Shown: positions 27,089-38,233 of the stretch, piece by piece
Position numbering within the stretch: position 1 is the first letter of the stretch
How the letters are laid out: every line of letters starts with the position of its first letter
DNA from: Rhodospirillales bacterium Ga0074136
GTDB lineage: Bacteria; Pseudomonadota; Alphaproteobacteria; Acetobacterales; Acetobacteraceae
NCBI GenBank assembly: GCA_001464375.1
Contig: LNEW01000125.1
Coordinates: 1 to 53,549 of the forward strand
Direction of reading: 5' to 3'
DNA: 53,549 bases
Program-made: the position numbers and the translations under genes
The notes under the pieces: model-generated
The model's input: the letters and a program-made list of their open reading frames with translations, nothing else
Told to the model about the DNA's origin: nothing
Databases searched by the model: none

Positions 27089-27911
27089 GCGCGCGCTGCT
27101 GGCCGCCGGCGGCGCGCTGGCGCTGCCGGGGTGTTCGCCGGCGCGCATCGCCGCGGCGTTGACGCCGAGCGGCGGCTACGCCGTGCGGCGCGACATCGCC
27201 TATGGGCCGCTGCCGCGCCATCGGGTGGACCTGTATACGCCCGAGGCCGGCGGTGCCGATGCGCCGCTGGTGGTGTTCCTGCATGGCGGTGCCTGGCGCA
27301 ACGGGTCGAAGGACACCTACGGCTTCCTGGGCGAGGCCTTCGCGTCCCGCGGCATCGCCACCGCGGTGCCGAATTATCGCCTGTACCCTCAGGTGCGCTT
27401 TCCCGCCTTCGTCGAGGATTGCGCGCTGGCGATGGCCTGGGCGGGGTCCGCTGCCGACCTGCCGCGCGGGAAGCGCGTGCTGGCGGGGCATTCGGCGGGG
27501 GCGCATATCGCGATGCTGCTGGCGCTCGATCCGCGCTGGCAGGTGGTGCCACCAGCCGGCGTGGTCGGCATCGCCGGGCCGTATGACTTCCTGCCGCTGC
27601 GCCGTGGCGGGTTCCTCGCGGATCTGTTCGGCGGCACCGACCGCACCGAGACGCAGCCCATCACCTTCGCCGATCGCCCCGGCCCGCCGATGCTGCTCCA
27701 GCACGGGCTGGCCGACCGCACCGTGCTACCGGAACAGAGCGAGCGCCTGGCGGCGCGGCGGCGCGCGGCGGGGCATCCGGTGAGCGTCGCGACCTATGCC
27801 GATGTCGGGCACATCGACATCATCGGATCGCTGCTCGCGCCGCTGCGGCCGATTGCACCGCCGGTGCTGGGCGACATCGCCGACTTCGTGGGCAGCCTCA
27901 GCCGGTCGTGA
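27075..27911 (+). CDS. Alpha/beta-hydrolase lipoprotein (esterase)
   Basis: This 278-residue hydrolase has the oxyanion-hole motif HGGAW (70-74) and nucleophile S140 in GHSAGA. A likely Asp and His follow in LADRTVLPEQ and DVGHIDII, as in carboxylesterase/BD-FAE families. The N-terminus RRALLAAGGALALPGCS is an Arg-rich signal with lipobox LPGC, so it should be lipid-anchored at Cys20. The start is TTG at 27075, inside the previous gene, needed to include the signal peptide. The 3' end overlaps the convergent isomerase gene by 14 bases. Confidence 0.85.
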   Translation: MRASRRALLAAGGALALPGCSPARIAAALTPSGGYAVRRDIAYGPLPRHRVDLYTPEAGGADAPLVVFLHGGAWRNGSKDTYGFLGEAFASRGIATAVPNYRLYPQVRFPAFVEDCALAMAWAGSAADLPRGKRVLAGHSAGAHIAMLLALDPRWQVVPPAGVVGIAGPYDFLPLRRGGFLADLFGGTDRTETQPITFADRPGPPMLLQHGLADRTVLPEQSERLAARRRAAGHPVSVATYADVGHIDIIGSLLAPLRPIAPPVLGDIADFVGSLSRS

Positions 27912-28731
27912 CCCCCGCGGCGCGCGCCTTGTCCACCATGTAGGACCGCGCCGCCTGCATGTCCTCCAGCGTGCCGAAGGCGTTCGTGTAGGCGCCGCGA
28001 TAGCCGCGGGATTCCAGCAGCGCGAACATCGCGCCGAAGTCGAAGTCGCCCTGCCCGGGCACCAGGTGTTCCTCGAAGCCGTTGCGCCAGCAATCGGCCA
28101 GGCGAACTTCCTTGACGCGATCGAGCGGGATGGCATCGACGAAGCCCTGCACCCCCGGCGGCAGCAGGTGCGCGTGGTTGGCGGTGAAGGACAGTGCGAA
28201 GGCCGGCGAATGGATGGCTTCGTAGCAGTAGCGCCATTCGTCGATGCTGCAGGCCAGGTAGTGGACCTCGGCATTGTCGGGTTCGCGGTTGAGGTTCTCG
28301 AGCAGCAGCAGCGCGCCGTGCTGTTCGGCATGCTTGACCATGCGCTGCAGGCGGTCGCGCCCGGCCTCCATGCGCATCGGAACGTCGGCGGTGAAGTGGT
28401 AGCCGGCATGCACCACGATCCAGTGCGCGTCGAGCTTCGGTGCGACCTCGATATAGGCGCGCAGGTAGGCGTCCACCGCCTCGCTCAGGAAGGGCGAGTA
28501 TTCCGCGACGTTCACCGCGGACAGCGTGTGCAGCGCGATGTGAACGCCGTTCGCCTTGGCCCGCGCGCGGATGTCGCGGCAGCGCGCATCGTCGAACAAC
28601 GTGACCGCGTTGGCACCGGTGTCGAGCTGGATGTCGATGTGGCGCACCTGGTTGCGCGCCGCCCACTCGATCGCGTCCTCGAGCTTCAGCTTGCGCCCGA
28701 CATCCACGCCGATGCGATCGATCAGGGACAT
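27898..28731 (-). CDS. Sugar-phosphate isomerase/epimerase-like TIM barrel
   Basis: This 277-residue protein fits the AP-endonuclease-2-like (IolE/xylose isomerase-like) TIM-barrel family: HIDIQLDTGANAVTLFDD, VHIALHTLSAVNVAEYSP, WIVVHAGYHFTADVPMRMEA, LLLENLNREPDN, and EVRLADCWRNGFEEHLVPGQ then GDFDFGAMFALLES. His, Glu and Asp residues at strand ends are the usual divalent-metal ligands. The ATG at 28731 has GAGGAAA just upstream. It is divergent from the ABC importer, suggesting that it may metabolise the imported solute, though this is only context. Confidence 0.85.
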   Translation of the reverse strand: MSLIDRIGVDVGRKLKLEDAIEWAARNQVRHIDIQLDTGANAVTLFDDARCRDIRARAKANGVHIALHTLSAVNVAEYSPFLSEAVDAYLRAYIEVAPKLDAHWIVVHAGYHFTADVPMRMEAGRDRLQRMVKHAEQHGALLLLENLNREPDNAEVHYLACSIDEWRYCYEAIHSPAFALSFTANHAHLLPPGVQGFVDAIPLDRVKEVRLADCWRNGFEEHLVPGQGDFDFGAMFALLESRGYRGAYTNAFGTLEDMQAARSYMVDKARAAGVTTG

Positions 28732-28863
28732 GGTTTCCTCCTTGAGCCTTGTCGCCCGGTTTACATCCCCTGGAGGCGATGGCAACGTCATCGCGTCCAA
28801 GAAAGACAGATCCGCCGCGACCGCCCAAGGCGGCCGGCACCATCGCAGGTGGGAGGAAGCCGG

Positions 28864-29913
28864 ATGTTCCTGATCGACAGGCGACAGATGTTGGCGCTCG
28901 CGGCGTGGTCCGCGGCCGCGACCAAGGCCTTCGCGCAAGCGCCGATGAACCCGCAGGAGGCCCAGCTCTACGAGGCCGCCAAGCGCGAGGGCGAGATCAC
29001 CTGGTACACCGGGCAATACAGCGCGGATGCCTCGGAAGCCGCCGGGCGCGCCTTCAACGAACGCTACCCGGGCGTGCGCTGCAACGTGGTGCGCAGCACC
29101 TCGCAGGTGGCCTTCCAGCGCCTGTCGCAGGATTTCCGGGCCGGCGTGGGCCAGTGCGACGTGTTCTCCTCGACCAATGGCGGGCACTATGTCCAGCTGA
29201 AGCGGCAGAACCGGCTGGTGAAGTTCCGCCCGGTCAATGCCGACGGGCTGCTGCCCATCCTGCGCCAGGCCGATCCGGACGACTTCTTCCAGTCCTCCTT
29301 CCTCGGCATCTACCTGATGGGACACAACACCCGCCTGGTATCCGAGGCCGAGGCGCCGAAATCCTGGACCGACATCCTGGATCCGAAGTGGAAGGACAAG
29401 CTCGCGGTCGGCCATCCGGGCTTCAGCGGCGCGATCGGGCTCTGGGCGCTGCAGATGCGCACCATGTTCGGCCCCGACTACCTGCGCCGGCTTGAGCGCA
29501 ACAAGCCGCAGGTCGGGCGGTCGTCGATCGACCCGGTCACGATGATGAATGCGGGCGAACGCTCGGTCGGCGTGGCGGTGCCCTCCGCCTCCACGCTGTT
29601 CGCGATGTCGCGCGGCAATCCGTTGAAGCTGATCTACCCGACCGAGGGCGTGATCGCCGCGCTGTCGCCTTCAGCGATCCCGACCAATGCGCCGCACCCC
29701 AATGCGGCGAAGCTGTTCCAGGAATTCCAGACCGGCCCGGCGCTGTCCGCCGCGGTGCGGCTGCTGTTCAACGAGAGCATCCGCCCCGACGTGCCGCCGC
29801 CCGAGGGCGCGCGCCCGCTCGACCAGGTGACGATGCTGGCGCCGACCATGGAACAGGCCGATCGCGGCGTGCCGGAGGTGCGCGAACAATGGCGCGAGAT
29901 CTTCGGCGTCTGA
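28864..29913 (+). CDS. Fbp-type ABC transporter periplasmic binding protein
   Basis: This 349-residue solute-binding protein has a signal peptide (DRRQMLALAAWSAAATKAFA, cleavage around 25). The body resembles iron(III)/spermidine-type SBPs: GEITWYTGQYSADASEAAGR, FNERYPGVRCNVVRSTSQVA, SWTDILDPKWKDKLAVGHPG. The ATG at 28864 has GGAGGAAG upstream. It is the first gene of a three-gene importer with spacings of one base. Ferric iron is the traditional annotation, but 2-aminoethylphosphonate and other anions are also carried by the family. Confidence 0.88.
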   Translation: MFLIDRRQMLALAAWSAAATKAFAQAPMNPQEAQLYEAAKREGEITWYTGQYSADASEAAGRAFNERYPGVRCNVVRSTSQVAFQRLSQDFRAGVGQCDVFSSTNGGHYVQLKRQNRLVKFRPVNADGLLPILRQADPDDFFQSSFLGIYLMGHNTRLVSEAEAPKSWTDILDPKWKDKLAVGHPGFSGAIGLWALQMRTMFGPDYLRRLERNKPQVGRSSIDPVTMMNAGERSVGVAVPSASTLFAMSRGNPLKLIYPTEGVIAALSPSAIPTNAPHPNAAKLFQEFQTGPALSAAVRLLFNESIRPDVPPPEGARPLDQVTMLAPTMEQADRGVPEVREQWREIFGV

Positions 29914-29914
29914 C

Positions 29915-31636
29915 GTGAGCGACGCCGCCCTGCCGGCCGCCGCGGTGCGGCCGGCACGTTTCCGCCTGCTGGAACCGGTGATGCTGCTGTGGGTCGCGCT
30001 GATCGCGGCCCTGCTGGTGCTGGTCGCCGCCCCGTTGATCAAGATGCTCCTGATCTCCTTCGAGATGCAGGACACCGGCGAGTTCACCTTCGAGAACTAC
30101 CTGACTGCCTATGGACGCCAGCGCTATATAGACGCGCTGCGCAATTCGCTGCTCCTCGGCGCGCTGTCCGCCGCCATCTCCACCGTCATCGCGGTGCCCA
30201 TGGCGTGGGCTGTCTCCCGCACCGACATGCCGGGCAAGGGCTTCACCTGGGCGATGGTGCTGGCGGCCTTCATCATGCCGCCGTATCTCGGCGCCATCGG
30301 GTGGATCCTGCTGGCGGGGCCGAATTCCGGCTGGATCAACGTGACCTGGCGGGCGCTGACCGGGGCCACGGACCCGCTGGTGAATGTCTACACCTTCACC
30401 GGCATGGCCTTCGTGATCGCGCTGCATTCCTTCCCGCTGGTGTTCATCTTCGTGAAGTCGGCGCTGGACCTGATCTCGTCCGAGATGGAGGACGCCGCGA
30501 ACATCCTGGGCGGCGGCACCTGGACCACCATGCGCCGCGTCACGCTGCCGCTGGTCTGGCCGTCCATCCTGGGCGGCTTCATCCTGATCTTCCTCGAGAC
30601 CATCGCGCTGTTCGGCACGCCGGCCATCATCGGCATCCCGGCGCGCATCAACGTGGTCACCACGCAGTTGTGGCAATTCTTCGAGGACCCCGTTCGTGTC
30701 GAGGTCGCGGCCGCCTACGCCATCCCGCTGCTGCTGATCACGGTGGCGATGATCGGCGTGCAGAAGCTGATGCTGTCGCGCAAGGGCTTCGTCTCGCAGA
30801 CCGGCAAGGGCGGCGAGCGTCGCCAGGTGAAGCTCGGCCCCTGGCGCTGGGTGCTGTTCGGCTGGTGCCTGCTGGTCGGGCTGCTGGCCGTGATCAAGCC
30901 GCTGACGGTGCTGCTGCAGGCGTCCTTCGCCAAGGCCTGGGGGCGCGGCTTCTCCTTCGACAACCTGACGCTACGCAACTACCGCTTCCTGCTGTTCGAA
31001 CACGACGTGGCGCCGCAGGCGACCTGGAACACCGTGTGGTTCTCGGCGGCCTCGGCCACCATGGCGATCGTGCTGGCGCTGCTGGTCGCCTACATCGTCA
31101 TCCGCAAGCTGATGCGCTTCGCCGACGTGCTGGGCTTCATCGCCATGGCGCCCTTCGTCATCCCGGGCATCGTGATGGCGATCGGCTTCTACGCCGCCTA
31201 TGCCGGGCCGCCGCTGTCGCTGTACGGGTCCGCGCTGCTGATCATCCTGGCCTTCACCGCGCGCTTCCTGCCGATCGCCTATGCCAATTCGCAGGCGGCG
31301 ATCCGCGCGGTGCATCCCGAGATGGAGGAGGCCGCGCGCATCCTGGGGTCCGGCCGGCTGCATGCGATCCGGCGCATCACCGCGCCGCTGCTCAAGACCT
31401 CGCTGCTCGGCGGCTGGCTGGTGGTGTTCATCGTCGCGTCGCGCGAATTGTCCGCCGCCATCTTCCTGGTCGGGCCGCGCACGCGCACCATGTCGGTGCT
31501 GCTCTACGACCTCAGCGAGCAGGGCAATTTCGAGGTGGTGTCCGCCTTCGGCGGCATCCTGCTGTTCATCACCATGGTCATCGTCGGCATCGGCATGAAG
31601 CTGGTCGGCCGCGACTTCATGCTGCGGAGGGAATAG
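29915..31636 (+). CDS. Fbp-type ABC transporter permease, fused double unit
   Basis: This 573-residue permease carries two six-helix units in one chain. Each has an EAA loop: EMEDAANILGGGTWTTMRRV about residue 190 and EMEEAARILGSGRLHAIRRI about residue 470. Both are spaced as in FbpB-type transporters. The start is GTG at 29915, one base after the binding-protein stop. It forms the transmembrane path for the substrate delivered by the upstream protein. Confidence 0.92.
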   Translation: MSDAALPAAAVRPARFRLLEPVMLLWVALIAALLVLVAAPLIKMLLISFEMQDTGEFTFENYLTAYGRQRYIDALRNSLLLGALSAAISTVIAVPMAWAVSRTDMPGKGFTWAMVLAAFIMPPYLGAIGWILLAGPNSGWINVTWRALTGATDPLVNVYTFTGMAFVIALHSFPLVFIFVKSALDLISSEMEDAANILGGGTWTTMRRVTLPLVWPSILGGFILIFLETIALFGTPAIIGIPARINVVTTQLWQFFEDPVRVEVAAAYAIPLLLITVAMIGVQKLMLSRKGFVSQTGKGGERRQVKLGPWRWVLFGWCLLVGLLAVIKPLTVLLQASFAKAWGRGFSFDNLTLRNYRFLLFEHDVAPQATWNTVWFSAASATMAIVLALLVAYIVIRKLMRFADVLGFIAMAPFVIPGIVMAIGFYAAYAGPPLSLYGSALLIILAFTARFLPIAYANSQAAIRAVHPEMEEAARILGSGRLHAIRRITAPLLKTSLLGGWLVVFIVASRELSAAIFLVGPRTRTMSVLLYDLSEQGNFEVVSAFGGILLFITMVIVGIGMKLVGRDFMLRRE

Positions 31637-31637
31637 C

Positions 31638-32708
<1,071 letters not shown>

Positions 32709-32822
32709 CGGCCAGGAGCCCGCTTGAGAATGGCGGCACCGGCGCGTGCCGCCCACCTGGCTACCCATCCAGGACACTGTCGCTGGGTGGCCGGGTGGGG
32801 AGCGGGCCGGGTGCCGAATTTC

Positions 32823-32844
32823 GAATGCGCCCGCAGGCGCATTC
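32823..32844. terminator. Stem-loop between convergent genes
   Basis: GAATGCGCC and GGCGCATTC form a 9-bp stem with a CGCA loop, in the gap between the convergent ABC ATPase and amidohydrolase genes. It lacks a long U-run but is placed where a bidirectional terminator would be expected. Confidence 0.55.
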
Positions 32845-32854
32845 AAACAGTCTG

Positions 32855-34303
32855 TCAGTGCATCGGCAGCGCCAGCGGCGAAATCTCGTCCCCGCTGCGG
32901 CCCCGATAGTCCCGGCCCCGCGCATCGCGCAGCATCTTCGCCTGGCTCTCCGCCAGGATGCCCGCCGCCTCGGTCACATCGAGCCGTGTCGGCCTCCCAT
33001 TCGCGAAGACCGTCTCGCCGCCCACCAGCACGCGCTTCACCGCGCGGTCGGCGGCGTGGAACAGCAGCGCGCGCAGCGGGTCGCGCGGCGGGTTCATCAG
33101 CGGATGCGACAGGTCCACCAGCACGACGTCGGCTGCCGCACCTTTCTCGATCCGCCCGAGGTCGGGCCGGCCCAGCGCCGCCGCGCCGCCCGCCGTCGCG
33201 GCATGGAACACGCTGCCGGTATCCGCCGCCGCCACGTCGCGCACCGCGTTGCGCGCGAGGATGATGGCGAGCCGCATCTCCTCGATCAGGTTGTGCGGCG
33301 CGCAATCCGTACCGAAGCCCATGTTCACGCCGCGCGCGCGGTATTTTCCGAAGTGCTTCAGGTGCTCACCGTACCGCGCGAAGGGCGTCGGGCAATGTGC
33401 GACGGTGGCACCGCTGTCGGCCACCAGGCCGATATCCTTCGCGGTGTGCCAGCCGATCGAGGCATGTTCATCCACGAAGATGGCGTGGCCGAGGATGCTG
33501 CGCGGCGTCAGCAGCCCGATCGATTCCGCCCACTGGATCGGCGTGGTGCCGTGGCGGCGGATCATCTCGCGCACCTCGACCACCGCCTGCGCGATATGCG
33601 TGGTGAAGCCGCGGCCGGTTTCGCCGGCATAGGCGATGGCCTCGCGCAGCATGTCTTCTTCCACCGTGTCGATCTGGGCGGGGAAGACGATGCCGTGCAG
33701 CCGGCCCGAATTGTCGGCCTCCGCCTCCTTCATCACCTGCTTGGCGGCGTCGAACTGGGTGCGCGCGTTCTCGCGGTTCCACAGGTAGGTCACGGTCTGC
33801 GGCGCCGACATGCCCCAATGCGCAGCGGCGAAGCCGGGCCCGGCCCAGACCCGCAGCCCGCTCTCGCGCATGATCGGCAGCCAATCGGGGAAGGGCGGCG
33901 AGAGATCGACCACGCTGGTCACCCCCGCCGACATCAGCTCCGCATAGGCCAGGCGCATCGCCGCCGCCTGGCCGGCCTGGTCGATGCGGAAGGCCTGCAG
34001 GCGTTCGAACAGCCCGGTCATCTGCTGTTCGGGCACGCCGTGATCCTCGCGCACGCCACGCGAGGCCGGTTCCGTCGTCGGATGCGTATGGATGTTCACG
34101 AGCCCCGGCATGACCAGCAGGCGCGTGCCATCGACCACCTCGGCGCCCGGTGGCGGTGGCGCGTCGGGATCGTGGCGGGCGATGGCGGCGATGCGCCCGT
34201 CCTCGATCAGCACATCCATGCCGCGCGCATAGGCGTGGCGCTTGGCGGGCGCGTCCCACACGACCGCCCAGGCGGCGTCGCGGATCAGCAGGGGTGTCGG
34301 CAT
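32855..34303 (-). CDS. Amidohydrolase (TRZ/ATZ or cytosine-deaminase-like)
   Basis: This 482-residue metal-dependent hydrolase has HTHP (72-75), HIAQ, GHAIFVDEH and GTDCAPHN, the expected strand-end metal ligands of the amidohydrolase barrel, and the C-terminal beta sandwich (GAAADVVLVDLSHPLMNPPR). Deamination or hydrolysis of a heterocyclic or guanidine-type compound is likely; the exact substrate is not evident. The ATG at 34303 lies 13 bases after the stop of the P460-like gene, so the two are cotranscribed. Confidence 0.85.
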   Translation of the reverse strand: MPTPLLIRDAAWAVVWDAPAKRHAYARGMDVLIEDGRIAAIARHDPDAPPPPGAEVVDGTRLLVMPGLVNIHTHPTTEPASRGVREDHGVPEQQMTGLFERLQAFRIDQAGQAAAMRLAYAELMSAGVTSVVDLSPPFPDWLPIMRESGLRVWAGPGFAAAHWGMSAPQTVTYLWNRENARTQFDAAKQVMKEAEADNSGRLHGIVFPAQIDTVEEDMLREAIAYAGETGRGFTTHIAQAVVEVREMIRRHGTTPIQWAESIGLLTPRSILGHAIFVDEHASIGWHTAKDIGLVADSGATVAHCPTPFARYGEHLKHFGKYRARGVNMGFGTDCAPHNLIEEMRLAIILARNAVRDVAAADTGSVFHAATAGGAAALGRPDLGRIEKGAAADVVLVDLSHPLMNPPRDPLRALLFHAADRAVKRVLVGGETVFANGRPTRLDVTEAAGILAESQAKMLRDARGRDYRGRSGDEISPLALPMH

Positions 34304-34316
34304 GGTACGGTTCCCT

Positions 34317-34865
34317 TCAGCGCGAGCGGTTCGCATAGTCCCAGGTGGAGAAGCTGAAATCCTGCTGCGCGCGGGCCTGCAGATGGCAGGTGAAGCAGGC
34401 GGTGAGCGGGCCTTCCACGCGCGTGCCGTTGGCCGGGCTGAAGCGCGCATATTCCCATTCGCCGTTGCGCAGCTCGGGGCCGTAGCCCTCGCCCCAGCCG
34501 CGTTCCTTCTGTTGCGCCGCGATGGCGATGAAGGCGGGTTCCGGGATCAACCGTCCGTTGCCGTCCAGCAGCACATTGCCCGCGGCATCCACCCGCGCGC
34601 GCTGGTCGGCCATGATCGCCAGCGTGCCATAGGGCAGCGGCTGCCCCGCCCGCAGCGCGGCATAGGCCTCCGGGTTCACATACATGTTGCGGATGATCTT
34701 GCGGTCCGGCCGGTCGACCGTGGTGTAGCGGATGAAGCGCTGCTGCCAGTCGGCCGGCAATTCGATGTTGTGCGCGCCCGGCGCATATGGGCGGGTCTGC
34801 GCCATGGCGGCGGAGCCGAGTGCGGCCACCACCGCGAAGGCAGCGAGGAATGCGGGACGTGTCAT
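34317..34865 (-). CDS. Cytochrome P460-like c-type heme protein
   Basis: This 182-residue periplasmic protein has a signal peptide ([17 protein letters not shown]) and the heme-attachment motif CFTCH (157-161). Between them are segments resembling cytochrome P460 domains ([20 protein letters not shown], then [20 protein letters not shown]). P460 proteins in nitrifiers oxidise hydroxylamine or NO, but many homologs in other bacteria have unknown roles. It is the first gene of a unit with the amidohydrolase and divergent from glycerol kinase. Confidence 0.78.
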   Translation of the reverse strand: MTRPAFLAAFAVVAALGSAAMAQTRPYAPGAHNIELPADWQQRFIRYTTVDRPDRKIIRNMYVNPEAYAALRAGQPLPYGTLAIMADQRARVDAAGNVLLDGNGRLIPEPAFIAIAAQQKERGWGEGYGPELRNGEWEYARFSPANGTRVEGPLTACFTCHLQARAQQDFSFSTWDYANRSR

Positions 34866-34987
34866 GGACCGGTCTCCCCAATTCAAGGTGCCATTCCTCC
34901 CTGTCCACGGCCGCAGCGCAAGACCCGGTGGGCATGACCGTACCGGCAATCCGGGGCTATCCTGGCGCCCGAGAGGACCGCCACCGC

Positions 34988-36505
34988 ATGACAGCCGACA
35001 TCCTGCTCGCCCTCGACCAGGGGACGACCTCGACGCGCACCATCGCCTTCGATGCCGCGCTGGCGCCCATCGCCACCGCGCAGGAGGAACTGCCGCAGCA
35101 CTTCCCCAGCCCCGGCTGGGTCGAACATGAGCCCGAGGACATCTGGCGGGGCGCGCTGGCCACGCTGCGCGGCGCGCTGGCGCGGGCCGGCGGCGATGCG
35201 CGGCGCGTCGCGGGCATCGGCATCACCAACCAGCGCGAGACCACGCTGCTGTGGGACCGCGCCACCGGCCGCTGCCTGCATCGCGCCATCGTCTGGCAGG
35301 ACCGCCGCACGGCAGACGACTGTGCCCGGCTGCGGGCGGACGGATTGGCACCGCTGCTCACCGAACGCAGCGGTTTGCTCGCCGACCCGTATTTCTCAGC
35401 CACCAAGCTCGCCTGGCTGCTGGATAACGTGGCAGGCGCGCGGGCGGCGGCGGAGCGCGGCGAACTGGCCTTCGGCACGGTCGACACCTTCCTGTTGTGG
35501 CGCCTGACCGGCGGGCGCGTGCATGCGACGGACGCCACCAACGCCGCGCGCACCATGCTGTTCGACATCCGGCGCGGGTGCTGGGACGACGATCTGCTGC
35601 GCATCTTCCGCATCCCGCGCGCGCTGCTGCCGCAGGTGCGTGACTGCGCCGCGGAGTTCGGCACGACGGATGCCGCGCTGCTCGGCGCCGCGGTGCCGGT
35701 GCGCGGCATGGCCGGCGACCAGCAGGCCGCCACGGTCGGCCAGGGCTGCTTCGCGCCGGGCATGGTGAAATCCACCTACGGCACCGGCTGCTTCGCCATG
35801 CTGAACACCGGCACGGATCCGGTCGCCTCGCGCAACCGGCTGCTGACCACCATCGCCTACCAGTTGGATGGCGTGCGGACCTATGCGCTGGAAGGGGCGA
35901 TCTTCGTGGCGGGTGCGGCGGTGCAGTGGCTGCGCGACGGGCTCGGCATCATCCGCGACGCGGCCGAGGCCGGCGTGCTGGCGGCGCAGGCGGACCCGGC
36001 GCAGCAGGTGGTGCTGGTGCCGGCCTTCACCGGCCTGGGCGCGCCGCACTGGGATGCCGAGGCCCGCGCGGCGATCTTCGGCCTCACGCGCGGCAGCGGG
36101 CGGGCGGAGATCTGCCGCGCCGCGCTGGAATCCGTGGCGTTCCAGACCCGCGACCTGGTCGATGCCATGCTGGCGGACTGGCCGACCGCCGGGGATACGG
36201 TGCTGCGCGTGGATGGCGGCATGGTGGCGTCCGACTGGACCATGCAGTTCCTGGCCGATGTGCTGGGCGCGCCGGTCGACCGGCCGGCGGTGCGCGAAAC
36301 GACCGCGCTGGGTGCCGCGTATCTTGCAGGGTTGCAGGCGGGGTTGCTGCCGCCGCCCGGCGTCAGCGGTGCCACGCATTGGCGGCTCGAACGCCGCTTC
36401 ACGCCGGCGATGCCGCGCGGGGAGGCCGCGCGCCGCCATGCCCTGTGGCAGGATGCGGTGCGGCGCACGCTACGGCATGATCCCCCGCGCCGGATCACGG
36501 TGTAG
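34988..36505 (+). CDS. glpK: Glycerol kinase
   Basis: This 505-residue FGGY kinase has the N-terminal [17 protein letters not shown], the GlpK-specific [28 protein letters not shown] and [10 protein letters not shown], the catalytic region [16 protein letters not shown] and the ATP-site [14 protein letters not shown]. Length and motif order match genuine glycerol kinase, so it should form sn-glycerol 3-phosphate from glycerol. No glpD or glpF is close by; a Na/Pi symporter follows after 69 bases. Confidence 0.92.
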   Translation: MTADILLALDQGTTSTRTIAFDAALAPIATAQEELPQHFPSPGWVEHEPEDIWRGALATLRGALARAGGDARRVAGIGITNQRETTLLWDRATGRCLHRAIVWQDRRTADDCARLRADGLAPLLTERSGLLADPYFSATKLAWLLDNVAGARAAAERGELAFGTVDTFLLWRLTGGRVHATDATNAARTMLFDIRRGCWDDDLLRIFRIPRALLPQVRDCAAEFGTTDAALLGAAVPVRGMAGDQQAATVGQGCFAPGMVKSTYGTGCFAMLNTGTDPVASRNRLLTTIAYQLDGVRTYALEGAIFVAGAAVQWLRDGLGIIRDAAEAGVLAAQADPAQQVVLVPAFTGLGAPHWDAEARAAIFGLTRGSGRAEICRAALESVAFQTRDLVDAMLADWPTAGDTVLRVDGGMVASDWTMQFLADVLGAPVDRPAVRETTALGAAYLAGLQAGLLPPPGVSGATHWRLERRFTPAMPRGEAARRHALWQDAVRRTLRHDPPRRITV

Positions 36506-36517
36506 AGAGACTGTTTC

Positions 36518-36545
36518 ACCGCTTCGGCGGTTCCGCCTTCGCGGA
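36518..36545 (+). other. Two consecutive small stem-loops
   Basis: ACCGC-TTCG-GCGGT (36518-36531), a UUCG-type tetraloop hairpin, is followed by TCCGC-CTTC-GCGGA (36532-36545) in the gap between glpK and the Na/Pi symporter. They may attenuate or stabilise the transcript. No U-run follows. Confidence 0.45.
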
Positions 36546-36574
36546 TCATCCGCCGGCGCGCCGAGAGGAACGGC

Positions 36575-38233
36575 ATGAACGAAGCCTGGCTGCTGCTGGA
36601 ACTGGCGGGGGAAGCGGCGCTGCTGCTGTGGGGCCTGCACATGGTGCAGAGCGGCGTGATGCGCGCCTATGGCAGCCGCCTGCGCCAGCGCCTGGGCAGC
36701 GGGCTGTCCAACCGCCGGCGCGGCTTCGCAGCGGGTCTGACGGTTACCGCCTTGCTCCAGAGCAGCACGGCCACCGCCTTCATGGTCGCGTCCTTCTGCG
36801 CCGGCGGGGCGGTGGCGCTGGTGCCGGGCCTGGCGGCGATGCTCGGCGCCAATGTCGGCACCGCGCTGATCGTGCAGGTGGTGTCGTTCAACGTGGATGC
36901 GCTGGCGCCGGTGCTGGTGCTGATCGGCGTCGTGGCCTTCCGCACGGGCCAGCGCACGCGCCAGCGCGACCTCGGGCGGGCCGGCATCGGGCTTGGGCTG
37001 ATGCTGCTGTCGTTGCACCTGATGTCCACCACCATGGCGCCGGTCGAACAATCCCCCGTGCTGCGCGCGGTGCTGGCCGCGCTGGTGAACCAGCCACTGC
37101 CGAACCTGATGATCGCGGCGGTGATCGCCTGGGCGATGCATTCCTCGGTGGCCGGCGTGCTGTTCGTCGCATCCCTGCACGGCGCCGGCGTGGTGCCGGC
37201 GGAAGCGGCCATCGCCATGGTGGTGGGGGCCAACCTCGGCAGCGCGCTGAACCCGGTGCTGGAAGGCGACCGCAGCGAATGGGCGCGGATGCGCGTGCCG
37301 ATCGGCAACCTGGTGAACCGGGTGGTCGGCGCGCTGCTCGCGTTGTCGCTGCTGCCGTGGTTCGCGCAGGCGATGGCCTGGGTGGACCCCGCGCCGGCGC
37401 GCCTGGTGGCGAACACGCACCTCGCCTTCAACCTGGCGCTGGCGCTGTTCGCGCTGCCGCTGCTGCCGCTTTTCGCGCGGCTGCTGCAGCGCGCGCTGCC
37501 CGAACGCCCGCTGGCGGATGATCCCGCGACACCGCGCTACCTTGATGCGGCGGCGCTGAGCACGCCGCCCGTCGCGCTGGCGAATGCCGAGCGCGAGGCA
37601 CTGCGCCAGGCCGATGCGCTGGAGGAAATGCTGCGTGCCATCGCCATCGGCTTCCGCACCGAGGACCGCGACCTGACGCGCCGCATCGCCGGGCTGAATG
37701 ATGTGGTGGAACGGCTGAACCGTGCCGTGCAGGCGTATCTGGCGGGCCTCAATACCGACCTGCTGGGTGAGGAGGAGCGCCGCCGCATCGGCGAGATCCG
37801 CGCCTTCGCCATCAACCTGGATAGCGCGGGGGATGTGCTGGAACGCAGCCTGGCGCGCGTGGCGGCGCGTTGGGCGCGCGAGGGCATGCCGCTGTCCGAC
37901 GCCATGATGGCCGCGATCCAGGACGTGCACCTGCGCGGGCTCGAACAGCTCCAGCTCGCGATCGCCGCCTTCATGCGCGAGGACGTCGCCGCCGCCCGCC
38001 GCCTGATCGAGGAGAAGGAACGCATGCGCGTCGAGGAAGCCGAAACCGCGCAGCGCTTCTCGCTCGCTGTGGAACCCGCCGGCATCGCCGCCGCCGGCCT
38101 GCTGCTGGAAGTGGTGCGCGACCTCAAGCGCGTGGGCGGTCACCTGGCGGCGACGGCGCATCCGCTGCTGGAGCGCATCGGCGCGCTGCGCGCCTCACGC
38201 CTGGCCGATCCCGAGGGGCTGACAGCAACATGA
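36575..38233 (+). CDS. Na/Pi-cotransporter with PhoU-like domain
   Basis: This 552-residue protein has the NptA/PhoU arrangement. The N-terminal two-thirds are membrane-embedded, with QSSTATAFM (62-70) and the second half's AMHSSVAGVLF, the two QSS/HSS motifs of the Na-Pi symporter family, plus GANVGTALIVQVV and GANLGSALNPVLEG. The last ~200 residues are helical like PhoU (ALEEMLRAIAIGFR, EERRRIGEIRAFAINLDSAG). It may import or export phosphate. Its end overlaps the SelA-like gene by ATGA. Confidence 0.9.
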   Translation: MNEAWLLLELAGEAALLLWGLHMVQSGVMRAYGSRLRQRLGSGLSNRRRGFAAGLTVTALLQSSTATAFMVASFCAGGAVALVPGLAAMLGANVGTALIVQVVSFNVDALAPVLVLIGVVAFRTGQRTRQRDLGRAGIGLGLMLLSLHLMSTTMAPVEQSPVLRAVLAALVNQPLPNLMIAAVIAWAMHSSVAGVLFVASLHGAGVVPAEAAIAMVVGANLGSALNPVLEGDRSEWARMRVPIGNLVNRVVGALLALSLLPWFAQAMAWVDPAPARLVANTHLAFNLALALFALPLLPLFARLLQRALPERPLADDPATPRYLDAAALSTPPVALANAEREALRQADALEEMLRAIAIGFRTEDRDLTRRIAGLNDVVERLNRAVQAYLAGLNTDLLGEEERRRIGEIRAFAINLDSAGDVLERSLARVAARWAREGMPLSDAMMAAIQDVHLRGLEQLQLAIAAFMREDVAAARRLIEEKERMRVEEAETAQRFSLAVEPAGIAAAGLLLEVVRDLKRVGGHLAATAHPLLERIGALRASRLADPEGLTAT

